Below are positions 6,919 through 14,286 of a DNA stretch of 32,709 nucleotides, one piece after another. The stretch's first letter is position 1. Each line of letters begins with the position of its first letter. Location of the stretch: contig NZ_JAUYRO010000115.1 of the NCBI RefSeq assembly GCF_030696805.1, forward strand, positions 1 through 32,709, read 5' to 3'. This stretch comes from Methyloversatilis sp. Lineage in GTDB: Bacteria; Pseudomonadota; Gammaproteobacteria; Burkholderiales; Rhodocyclaceae. Made by a program: the position numbers and the translations under genes. The notes beneath the pieces are model-generated. The model worked only from the letters and a program-made list of their open reading frames with translations. It was not told the origin of the DNA and made no database searches.

Positions 6919-8646
6919 ATGAGCAGCAATGCGGATGTGATCGGGGCGGCGCCGGTGCGGTCGGCCAGCCGTGCCGAAAGTGCGTCACTGCACCGGAAGA
7001 TCGACTGGACCGGTGCGTTCTGGGTGGCCAGCGGGGTGCCGGCGCTGGTGCTGTTTTCCATCGGTGCCATCGCGGCAACGGTGGGCAAACCGTCGTGGAT
7101 GGTGTGGGCGCTGTCGATCGGCTTCGGCTTCATCCAGGCCTTCACGTATGCCGAAATCGCCGGCCTGTTCCCGCACAAGTCGGGTGGCGCATCGGTGTAT
7201 GGCGCGGTCGCGTGGGTGCGCTACAGCAAGATCATTGCGCCGGTATCGGTGTGGTGCAACTGGTTCGCCTGGTCGCCGGTGCTGGCCATCGGCTCCGGGC
7301 TGGCAGCGGGTTACATCCTCGGCGCGCTGTTCCCGGCCGACGCGGCGATCAACACCTGGCAGCTGACGCTGGTCGATCTGGGTTTCATCAGGTCCGGCCT
7401 CGAGTTGCGCATCAACGCGACCTTCCTGGTCGGTGTCGTGCTGCTGCTGGCGGTGTTCGGCATCCAGCACGGTGGCATCCTGCGCTCGGCGCGCACGACC
7501 ATGGTGCTCGGCATCACGGCGCTGATCCCGCTGATGCTGATCGCGCTGGTGCCGCTGCTGTCCGGCGACATGCCGTCGGCCCACTTCTCGCCGATGGTGC
7601 CCATCGCGTGGGAAAACGGGCTGGTGGTCGATGGCTCGTGGAACATGGCGGGCGTCACACTGATGGCCGGCGGCCTGTTCATCGCCGCGTGGTCGACCTA
7701 CGGCTTCGAAACCGCGGTCTGCTACACGCGCGAATTCAAGGACCCCAAGAAGGACACCTTCAAGGCCATCCTGTTTTCGGGTCTGCTGTGTATCGTCGTG
7801 TTCACGCTGGTGCCGCTGGCCTTCCAGGGTCACCTCGGTCTGGGTGAAGTGGTCACGCCGCCGGTGGTCGAAGCGGATGGCACGGTGTCCGCACCGGCGG
7901 TCTACAGCGGCATGCTCGCACCGGCGGTCTACAGCGGCATGCTCGCACCCGAGGTGTACAGCGGCATGGGCGTGGCCAACGTGATGTCGCACATGGTGGG
8001 CGGCGGCGAAATGGTGGCAAACGTGCTGGTGGTCATGCTGGTGCTTGCGGTGCTGCTGTCCATCATGACGTCGATGGCGGGTTCGTCGCGCACGCTGTAT
8101 CAGGCGTCGGTCGACGGCTGGCTGCCGCGCTACCTGTCGCACGTCAACGAACATGGCGCACCGACGCGTGCGATGTGGACCGACCTCGGCTTCAACCTGA
8201 TCCTTCTGATGCTGTCGGACTACGTGTTCGTGCTGGCCTGCTCCAATGTCGGCTACATCATCTTCAACTTCCTGAACCTGAATTCCGGCTGGATCCACCG
8301 CATCGACCGCCCGGACTGGGAGCGTCCGTTCAAGGCACCGAACATCATTCTGGGTATCGGCGTGGTACTTGCCTTCGTCAATCTCGCGTTGATGGGTCTG
8401 GGTGCCGACATCTACGGCGCAGGCACGCTGACGGCCGGTCTGGTGTTCGCCTCGCTGATCATTCCGGTGTTCCTGTACCGCCATTACGTGCAGGACAAGG
8501 GTCAGTTCCCGGACGCGATGATCGAAGACATGCACCTGAATGACCAGTTGCCGTCAGGCGGCAAGCGCGCAGGGGTGCTGCCTTATGTGACGCTGGCTGC
8601 CGGTGTCGTGGTGGTGGTGGTGTCGCACAGCCTGGCCGTGTATTGA
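6919..8646 (+). CDS. APC-superfamily amino acid/amine permease
   Basis: This 575-residue integral membrane protein has about 12 hydrophobic helices. The first begins near residue 33 after a polar N-terminus. Typical APC segments include the helix-1 region (WVASGVPALVLFSIGAIAA), AEIAGLFPHKSGGASVYGAVAW, and the helix-6-like WSTYGFETAVCYTREFKDPKKD. An AAGGGGAT ribosome-binding site precedes the ATG. Between two membrane spans, at about residues 325-351, it has a nine-residue tandem repeat (APAVYSGML type, three units) not expected in the family. APC carriers import or exchange amino acids and amines by cation coupling. The context (TorF porin upstream, tmm-tdm divergent, NarX/L pair downstream) makes a methylated amine, or an amino acid made from it, a reasonable but untested substrate. 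Confidence 0.85.
   Translation: MSSNADVIGAAPVRSASRAESASLHRKIDWTGAFWVASGVPALVLFSIGAIAATVGKPSWMVWALSIGFGFIQAFTYAEIAGLFPHKSGGASVYGAVAWVRYSKIIAPVSVWCNWFAWSPVLAIGSGLAAGYILGALFPADAAINTWQLTLVDLGFIRSGLELRINATFLVGVVLLLAVFGIQHGGILRSARTTMVLGITALIPLMLIALVPLLSGDMPSAHFSPMVPIAWENGLVVDGSWNMAGVTLMAGGLFIAAWSTYGFETAVCYTREFKDPKKDTFKAILFSGLLCIVVFTLVPLAFQGHLGLGEVVTPPVVEADGTVSAPAVYSGMLAPAVYSGMLAPEVYSGMGVANVMSHMVGGGEMVANVLVVMLVLAVLLSIMTSMAGSSRTLYQASVDGWLPRYLSHVNEHGAPTRAMWTDLGFNLILLMLSDYVFVLACSNVGYIIFNFLNLNSGWIHRIDRPDWERPFKAPNIILGIGVVLAFVNLALMGLGADIYGAGTLTAGLVFASLIIPVFLYRHYVQDKGQFPDAMIEDMHLNDQLPSGGKRAGVLPYVTLAAGVVVVVVSHSLAVY
7891..7971 (+). repeat. 27-bp in-frame tandem repeat (three units) inside the permease gene
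   Basis: Units lie at 7891-7917, 7918-7944 and 7945-7971. The first two are identical over 27 bp (GCACCGGCGG...CATGCTC); the third has diverged (GCACCCGAGG...). They encode APAVYSGML, APAVYSGML and APEVYSGMG in a loop between membrane helices. Exact identity of the first two units points to recent duplication by slippage. Confidence 0.95.
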
Positions 8647-8675
8647 GAAAACGCGAGTCTTTGTGTGCAGGACAG

Positions 8676-8718
8676 CCGGCAGCGGCAGCCCTCAGGGCTG
8701 TCGTCTGCCGGTTTTCCT
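8676..8718. terminator. Strong hairpin terminator between permease and narL-like gene
   Basis: CCGGCAG (8676-8682) pairs with CTGCCGG (8705-8711), and an inner stem CAGCCCT/AGGGCTG extends the hairpin almost without a loop. TTTTCCTTT follows on the plus strand. The genes on either side converge here, so it probably ends the permease transcript. Confidence 0.8.
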
Positions 8719-8755
8719 TTCCTGGCCCGACAGACGCAAGACGGTGCCGCGCGAC

Positions 8756-9406
8756 TCAGTCGTGGACCGCGGCCCGCCGGAACTGCGGGTTCTGCAGCGC
8801 CCACACGGCCGCCTCGAGGCGGCTTTTCATATTGAGCTTGCTGAGCACGTGCTTGATATGCACCTTCACCGTCGCATCGGAAATGCCGAGCACGCGCGCG
8901 ATTTCCTTGTTGCTGCGCCCATCCGACAGCAGGCCGAGAATTTCGCGCTCGCGTTCGGTCAGATCGGCGTGACTGGCGGCTGGCGGCGCGTTCAGCGCAT
9001 GGGCGAGCAAACCGGCGACACTGCCGTCGAGCACCACGGTGCCGGCCACCGACTGCTTGATACGCTGACACAGCTCCTCCGGCTCCATGTCCTTCAGCAG
9101 ATAGCCGTCGGCACCCGCCTTCATCGCATCCAGCACGTCGCGTTCGTCATCGGACACGGTCAGCATGACGCAGCGGCCGCGCAGGCCCGCCGCCTTGAGC
9201 CGGCGCAGCGTTTCGATGCCATTCACCGACTTCATGTTGAGGTCGATCAGGATCAGGTCGGGATCCGTCTCGGCGGCCAGCGCGATACCACTCACGCCGT
9301 CGCTGGCTTCGCCGGCCAGTTCGAGTTCGTCGTCGGCGCGCACCAGCTGTGCCACGCCCTTGCGGAACAGCGGATGATCGTCGATCAGCAGGATGCGTAT
9401 GCTCAT
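8756..9406 (-). CDS. NarL-like two-component response regulator
   Basis: This 216-residue protein has an N-terminal receiver domain, with acidic pair Asp9-Asp10, phosphoacceptor Asp55 in LILIDLNM, and a late conserved Lys in GADGYLLKDMEPEEL. A LuxR/NarL-type helix-turn-helix follows at about 147-210 (LTEREREILGLLSDGRSNKEIARVLGISDATVKVHIKHVLSKL). The phrases YLLKDMEPEEL, STVKVHxKH-like DNA-recognition helix and KSRLEAAVWALQ are strikingly like E. coli NarL. Its start overlaps the stop of the histidine kinase gene by 4 nt (ATGA), implying translational coupling. It could bind the NarL-like dyads at 5471-5486 and 5825-5840. Whether the signal is nitrate is unknown; no nitrate reductase genes are nearby. 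Confidence 0.88.
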   Translation of the reverse strand: MSIRILLIDDHPLFRKGVAQLVRADDELELAGEASDGVSGIALAAETDPDLILIDLNMKSVNGIETLRRLKAAGLRGRCVMLTVSDDERDVLDAMKAGADGYLLKDMEPEELCQRIKQSVAGTVVLDGSVAGLLAHALNAPPAASHADLTEREREILGLLSDGRSNKEIARVLGISDATVKVHIKHVLSKLNMKSRLEAAVWALQNPQFRRAAVHD

Positions 9407-11001
9407 GTCGTCACTTCGGAAAGTATGTCGGCCGGCAGCTTCTGCGGCGCAAAGGCCAGCTGCACCCGGGTGCCGCCACCCGGTCGGTGTACCACGGATA
9501 CCTCGCCACCGAGCGAGCTGGCGCGCTCGCGCATGATGGACAGGCCATAGTGGTTCGTCTCTGCATAGGGGTTGGTCAGGCCGCGGCCATCGTCATCCAC
9601 GATGGCGGTGAGCAGATGTCCGGGCCCGTAATGCATGCTGATCCAGACATGGTAAGCCCGCGCATGGCGCACCGTGTTCGACACCGCTTCGCGTATGACC
9701 TGCATGACGTGAAACTCCTCGTTCACGCCAAGCTGGCATCGGCCCAGATCGTGCACGAAACTGATGTCGAGACCGCTGCGCTGGGCGAACTCATCGACCG
9801 TGGCCTGCACCGACGACAGCAGGCCGCCCGGACCCATGCGCACGCGGAAGGCGGCGATCAGGTCACGCACCTCGCGGTAAGCGGCCGACAGCCCCTCGCG
9901 CAGTTCGCGCGCGGCCTGCGCGACATCGGCCGGGTGCTTTTCGCGATCGAGACCGCGCTGCAGCCGGGCCACCTGGATCTTCATGTAGGCGAGCGACTGC
10001 GCCAGCGAATCGTGCAGTTCGCCAGCGATCGCCGTGCGTTCCTCCATCAGTGCCACCCGCCTTTCCTCCTGGCTGCGGCTCACGCCGGACAACGCGAGTG
10101 CGGCGAGATGAGCGAAGCTTTCGGCCAGCTTGACCTGCGGGTCATCGACCCGCGCATGCTCGGGAAATTCGGCCACCAGCGTGCCGAGCGCCAGATCGCC
10201 GCGGCACACCGGCAGCACCAGCGAACTGGTCGGCCCGGTTACGCCCGGCGGCACCACGCGCGCGGTGATTTCGCGCGCCGCCGGCTGATCGGCCAGCTGA
10301 GCCAGAATGGCCGGCTCGCCATGGGTCGCCAGTACGGCGTCGGCACCCAGTGCCTGCCGCGCGACCATGCCCAGGCTGAGCGACACGGTGCGCGCGCCGA
10401 GCGCAGATTCCAGCTGGGCGAGGCCGCCGAGCAGGCTGAACGCCGACACTTCGCTGTTGGTGAAGGTGCGCGCCACCTGATGCAGCGTCTGCAGTTCCAG
10501 TGCCTTGCGCCGCAACTGTTCGGCCGTGACCTGCTGGCGCCAGCTCACTTCTGCCTCCAGCCCGGCCTGGCGCGCCGTCAGTTCGGCCAGGCTTTCGACC
10601 AGCCGTTCGATTTCGTCGCGCCCGCGCGCGCGGCTGCTTTCCGGCATCAGGCTCAATGCGGCCTCGCTGCGGCACACGAGCAGTCGATACGCCCGGTGCG
10701 CGATGAGCGTGCAACCAACGATGATGGCAAGCAGGCACAACCCCTGCAGCAGCAGCATCACGGCCACCCGTTCCAGCAATGCACGCTCGACGCCGGCCAC
10801 CACCTCGCACGGCGCCCCTTCGGCCGCCGCAGGCGCCGCACACAGTGCGACCATGCGGCCGAAAATCTGCGAAAACTGCCGCTCCACTTCGACACTGCCC
10901 CAGAAAGCCAGCGCTGCGCACAGCGCGCAGCCGGCCAGCATGACCGTCAATCCGGTATACAGCGGGTAACGCCTGCCGGCGCCTGAAAGGAAACGAATCA
11001 C
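9403..11001 (-). CDS. NarX-like membrane sensor histidine kinase
   Basis: With a GTG start at 10999-11001 (CAGGG about 6 nt upstream) the protein has 532 residues; an ATG at 11062-11064 would add 21 but would run further into the divergent gene. Two membrane helices (about residues 15-35 and 79-101) enclose a short periplasmic loop of about 43 residues with two cysteines. A linker and GAF-like region follow. The HisKA_3 domain has its phosphorylated His at about residue 330 (MEERTAIAGELHDSLAQSLAYMK), then a HATPase domain (EAVSNTVRHARA, DDDGRGL, HYGLSIMRERASSLGG). The kinase core is NarX/NarQ-like. The periplasmic sensor, however, is much shorter than NarX and has no recognisable nitrate P-box, so the ligand is unclear. 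It is followed by the overlapping response regulator gene. Confidence 0.85.
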   Translation of the reverse strand: MIRFLSGAGRRYPLYTGLTVMLAGCALCAALAFWGSVEVERQFSQIFGRMVALCAAPAAAEGAPCEVVAGVERALLERVAVMLLLQGLCLLAIIVGCTLIAHRAYRLLVCRSEAALSLMPESSRARGRDEIERLVESLAELTARQAGLEAEVSWRQQVTAEQLRRKALELQTLHQVARTFTNSEVSAFSLLGGLAQLESALGARTVSLSLGMVARQALGADAVLATHGEPAILAQLADQPAAREITARVVPPGVTGPTSSLVLPVCRGDLALGTLVAEFPEHARVDDPQVKLAESFAHLAALALSGVSRSQEERRVALMEERTAIAGELHDSLAQSLAYMKIQVARLQRGLDREKHPADVAQAARELREGLSAAYREVRDLIAAFRVRMGPGGLLSSVQATVDEFAQRSGLDISFVHDLGRCQLGVNEEFHVMQVIREAVSNTVRHARAYHVWISMHYGPGHLLTAIVDDDGRGLTNPYAETNHYGLSIMRERASSLGGEVSVVHRPGGGTRVQLAFAPQKLPADILSEVTT

Positions 11002-11002
11002 G

Positions 11003-12871
11003 ATGGCCCTGTATCTGTTTTCCGCATGGACGCTCGCCCTGATGTTTGCGGCCGTGGTCGGCACCTGGCACGGCGGCCACGCGGCCTACGGCCTGCCTGC
11101 CGCGGTCGGACTGGGCGGACTGCTGCTGGTGCTGATGTTGCGGCGACAGACATGGTCCGACGCGCCACTTCGCCGGCGCCCCGACGCCACTGCACAACAG
11201 ACGCAGTGGGCGGGTGAACTGTGCCACAACATTTCATCGCCCTCGGTCACGATAGAAGGGCCGACCATCAGTTTCGCCAACCAGGCATTTCTCGCGTTGC
11301 TCGACTACCGCGGGCGCGCCGACGAGGTGGTCGGGCTGCCGTTCACCAATCTGCTGCATCCGGTCGATCATGCCCGCTTCGCTGCGCTGGTCGCGATCGC
11401 CGCCGGCAGCAATCCGACGGCGGCCGAAAGCATGCTGCGCATGGTCAGCGCCACCGGTCTGCCGGTGAAGCTGCACGCCAGCATTTCGCCACTGCCGGCG
11501 GTCCCGGGCAGCCTGCTGATCCAGTTCAGCCCGGATGCCGCCGCCGTGCCGGCGCGCGACGACAGCGAACATGACATGCCGGTGGTGCTGGACCAGATTG
11601 ATCTGGTGCTGTTCAAGACCGATACCGAAGGCCGCATCGCCTACCTGAATCGCGCCTGGGAGCGGCTGACCGGGCGCAGCGTTGCCGACAGCCGCGGGCG
11701 GCTGCTGAGCGCAGCCGTGCACCCGGAGGAGCGCGACGGGGTGGAAAAATCGCTGCTGTCGGTGGCCAGCGGGCAGCTCGACCAACTGGTGAGCGAGGTG
11801 CGTCTGGTCGCCGCCAGCGGCAACGTGTTCTGGGTCATGCTGCGTGCACAGTCGTGCACCCTGCCCGACGGCGATCTGGCCGGCGTGGTCGGTACGCTGA
11901 CCGAGGTCACGCGCCGGCGCCGCAGCGAAGAGCTCGGCTCGAGCCGACGCTACCTGAACACCCTGCTCGCCAATGTGCCGGGCATGGTGTATCGCGGCCG
12001 CAACGATCCGGACTGGACGATGGAGTTCGTCAGCGACGGCTGCGTCGACCTGACCGGCTACGAGCCCTGGGAACTGGTCGACAACCGCCGCGTGGCCTTC
12101 GGAAACCTGATTCACCCGGAAGACCGCGAATTCGTGTGGTCTCAGGTTCAGGCCAATCTGGCGCAGCACAAGCCGTATCAGATTTCCTACCGCATCGCGG
12201 ATGTCAATGGCGTCTATCTGTGGGTGTGGGAACAGGGGCGCGGCGTCTTCTCGTCGCAGGGCGAATTGCTGGTGATCGAAGGCTTCATCACCGACGTGAG
12301 CGAGCGGCGCGGCGCCGAGGAACGCGCCCGTCGACGCATGTGGTTCGAAGCCCGAACCGGCATGACCAGCCGGCCCATCTTCGACGCGCTGCTGGCGTGG
12401 ACGCTGCATCAGTTCCAGGTCAGCGGCGCCCCGTTCGCGCTGCTGTGGGTCGATGTATTCGGCATGGAAGAACTGGTGCCGCACTACAGTCAGGAAGTGT
12501 CCGAACAGGTGCTGGCCGAGGTGGCGCGGCGTTTCCGTCCGGTCAGCTATCCGGGCGCCGCGGTCAGCTATCTGGAAAAGCATCAGTTCGCGGTGCTGCT
12601 GACCGACTTCAGGGCCGGCCAGGCCGCGCGCGAACTGGCTGGCTCCAACGAACTGATTCCGGCGGTATCTAAACTCGCGGCCCGCCTGATGCAGGAACTG
12701 ACCGCGACGCTGCGCGTGGGCGACAGCGAGGTGGTGATCGCCGCGGCAGCCGGCATCGCGCTGGGCGACGCGCGCTACATCGGCATCGAATCGATGTTCG
12801 AAGCCGCGCGCCGCGCCGCGACCCAGGCGGTCGAGCTGGGTTCCGGGCACTGCGAGTTCGCCGACGAGTAG
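11003..12871 (+). CDS. Membrane PAS-domain protein with degenerate GGDEF domain
   Basis: This 622-residue protein starts with two hydrophobic helices (about residues 3-22 and 30-47). At least two and probably three PAS domains follow: a weak one at about 75-180, one at about 195-305 (FKTDTEGRIAYLNRAWERLTGRS), and a PAS_3-type one at about 315-435 with a PAC motif (LWVWEQGRGVFSSQGELLVIEGFITDVSERR). The last 180 residues have the fold pattern of a GGDEF domain, but the active-site loop reads EKHQF at 525-529 where GG(D/E)EF is expected. It is therefore unlikely to make cyclic di-GMP and may act as a sensor or partner-binding protein. AAAGGAAAC is a weak ribosome-binding site about 10 nt upstream. 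The start lies 1 nt from the proposed start of the divergent kinase gene, so the two probably share a control region that lies within coding DNA. Confidence 0.8.
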   Translation: MALYLFSAWTLALMFAAVVGTWHGGHAAYGLPAAVGLGGLLLVLMLRRQTWSDAPLRRRPDATAQQTQWAGELCHNISSPSVTIEGPTISFANQAFLALLDYRGRADEVVGLPFTNLLHPVDHARFAALVAIAAGSNPTAAESMLRMVSATGLPVKLHASISPLPAVPGSLLIQFSPDAAAVPARDDSEHDMPVVLDQIDLVLFKTDTEGRIAYLNRAWERLTGRSVADSRGRLLSAAVHPEERDGVEKSLLSVASGQLDQLVSEVRLVAASGNVFWVMLRAQSCTLPDGDLAGVVGTLTEVTRRRRSEELGSSRRYLNTLLANVPGMVYRGRNDPDWTMEFVSDGCVDLTGYEPWELVDNRRVAFGNLIHPEDREFVWSQVQANLAQHKPYQISYRIADVNGVYLWVWEQGRGVFSSQGELLVIEGFITDVSERRGAEERARRRMWFEARTGMTSRPIFDALLAWTLHQFQVSGAPFALLWVDVFGMEELVPHYSQEVSEQVLAEVARRFRPVSYPGAAVSYLEKHQFAVLLTDFRAGQAARELAGSNELIPAVSKLAARLMQELTATLRVGDSEVVIAAAAGIALGDARYIGIESMFEAARRAATQAVELGSGHCEFADE

Positions 12872-12938
12872 GCATGCTGCCGGCCCGTTGCCCGTGACGG
12901 TTTCAGGCACGCGGAACGGCGCATATCAAGACGATGGC

Positions 12939-13736
12939 TCAACGTTCGCCGAGCAGCGACTGCACCGCAGCGGCACACGCTTGCGGCGCCTCCATCGGTA
13001 CCAGATGGCCGGTGTCCAGTTCGCGCCAGTCCTCACCCCAGAAGGCGCGGTTGGCGTCACGGCCGGCGAGGCGCAGTTCTTCCGACTGGCTGCCGGCGAC
13101 GAAACCGATGGGCGTGCCGCGCCGGCGCAGCGTGCGCACGGCACGCTGCGCCGCACGGTGCGCCAGCGTGGCGTAGATGTCGCGCTCGGCTTCGCGCGCA
13201 ATGGTCAGCGTGACACCCCCGCCGGGGTGATCGGTCAGCGCGGCGGCCAGGAAATCGTCGAGTACACCGGGCGCCCAGCGCTGCACGAAAGGTTTGTCCG
13301 CCAGATGTCGCCGCGCGTCTTCGCGTGATGGCCAGTGCATGCGCCGGCGGGCGGCGATCGGCGCCGGACCCATCTTGCGCGACAGGCCGCTGGCATGTGA
13401 TGCCGTCAGCACTGCGCCGCGCCAGCCGCCGACCAGCGGCGCATCGATCAGAACGACCTGCGCCACGCGCAGCGGCCGGCGCGCAGCGGCCATGGCGGCG
13501 AGATAGCCGCCCATCGAATGGCCCACCAGCGCGAGCGGGTCATCCGGCAGCGCGTCGACCCGGGCCAGCACCTGCGTCAGCAGGTTGCGCCAGCCGCGGC
13601 CGGGGCCGTGCGCGGCGCCGATCACGTCGATTGCATCGACCGGGTGGTGGCGCGCCAGTGCAGCGAGAAACTGGCGGTACACGCCGGCCGGGTAGCCATT
13701 GGCGTGCAGGAACAGGACAGGTTGGGCGGGCGGCAT
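12939..13736 (-). CDS. Alpha/beta hydrolase
   Basis: This 265-residue protein starts at the internal ATG 13734-13736 (MPPAQPVLFLHANGYPAG), because the fold's first strand and the HANG oxyanion segment begin there; a 20-residue upstream extension looks non-coding. The nucleophile elbow is GHSMGGYLA (Ser at about residue 91). An acid lies in the strand near GFVAGSQSEEL, and a late His is in ELDTGHLVPMEAP. It would hydrolyse an ester or similar bond in the cytoplasm; the substrate cannot be told. It converges with the PAS gene across a 67-bp gap. Confidence 0.85.
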   Translation of the reverse strand: MPPAQPVLFLHANGYPAGVYRQFLAALARHHPVDAIDVIGAAHGPGRGWRNLLTQVLARVDALPDDPLALVGHSMGGYLAAMAAARRPLRVAQVVLIDAPLVGGWRGAVLTASHASGLSRKMGPAPIAARRRMHWPSREDARRHLADKPFVQRWAPGVLDDFLAAALTDHPGGGVTLTIAREAERDIYATLAHRAAQRAVRTLRRRGTPIGFVAGSQSEELRLAGRDANRAFWGEDWRELDTGHLVPMEAPQACAAAVQSLLGER

Positions 13737-13877
13737 GGCACGAAGAAGAATACGCCGCGTACCGGGTCCGCGTGGCGCGATACCCGTTGTGCGCAATGCT
13801 GTTGAGTCAAGTCAATGCGTCAGGCGCGCCCGAGGCGCACACTGGCTGCAATCACTCACTACCGGAAGGAAGCAATC

Positions 13878-14270
13878 ATGAACAGGATCTGGGCCGCTCT
13901 GGCACTTTCTGCGTTGTCCTGTACGACCGCATGGGCCGACTCAACGTCGGGCCATGCCGGTTCGGCGCATCCGGCCGACGCGCTGAAGGACAAGGCGCCG
14001 GCCAACGTCGGCGGCAAGCCGGCGTTGCCGCCCGGCGTCACCCCGTCGACGCGCAAGGTGCACGCCGGGCACGAACACCCGGTGATCGAGGGGCACGACC
14101 ATGTACCGCAGAGCGCCACCGAGCAGAAGCTGGCGATGCCGATCGGCGTTCAGCCGTCGCAGCGCAAGATCCACGCCGGCCAGGAGCACCCGACGATCGA
14201 AAGCCACGACCATGTGCAGCCGAGTGCCACCGAAATGAAGCCGGCGCTGCCGCCGGGCGTCAAGCGCTGA
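13878..14270 (+). CDS. Secreted His-rich protein with 37-residue tandem repeats
   Basis: This 130-residue protein has a signal peptide with likely cleavage after AWA (residue 20). From Lys47 it consists of two 37-residue units (47-83 and 84-120) plus a partial third (121-130, KPALPPGVKR). Each full unit has the order PGV/IGV, RK(V/I)HAG(H/Q)EHP, IE(G/S)HDHV, then SATE. The His clusters (HAGHEHP, GHDHV) suggest metal binding in the periplasm, but no named family was recognised. GGAAGGAAG is a good ribosome-binding site before the ATG. It is a single gene, converging with the Kef-type gene after a 16-bp gap. Confidence 0.75.
   Translation: MNRIWAALALSALSCTTAWADSTSGHAGSAHPADALKDKAPANVGGKPALPPGVTPSTRKVHAGHEHPVIEGHDHVPQSATEQKLAMPIGVQPSQRKIHAGQEHPTIESHDHVQPSATEMKPALPPGVKR
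14016..14237 (+). repeat. Two 111-bp in-frame coding repeats
   Basis: Units at 14016-14126 and 14127-14237 encode residues 47-83 and 84-120 of the His-rich protein. They differ at many codon positions, so the duplication is older than the permease repeat. A third unit begins at 14238 but is cut short by the stop codon. Confidence 0.85.
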
Positions 14271-14286
14271 CGCAGCGCGGCAGAGC

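Noticed and set aside
6985-8535. 516-residue open frame on the minus strand
   Set aside because: Antisense of the APC permease; its composition (His, Arg, Gln, Asp rich) is that of a shadow and it has no recognisable motif.
9403-9406. Nitrate regulation as the assigned function of the sensor pair
   Set aside because: Similarity to NarX/NarL is in the kinase and regulator cores only; the sensor part differs and no nitrate genes are nearby.
11234-12910. 558-residue open frame on the minus strand
   Set aside because: Antisense of the PAS/GGDEF-like gene, whose domains are recognisable on the plus strand.
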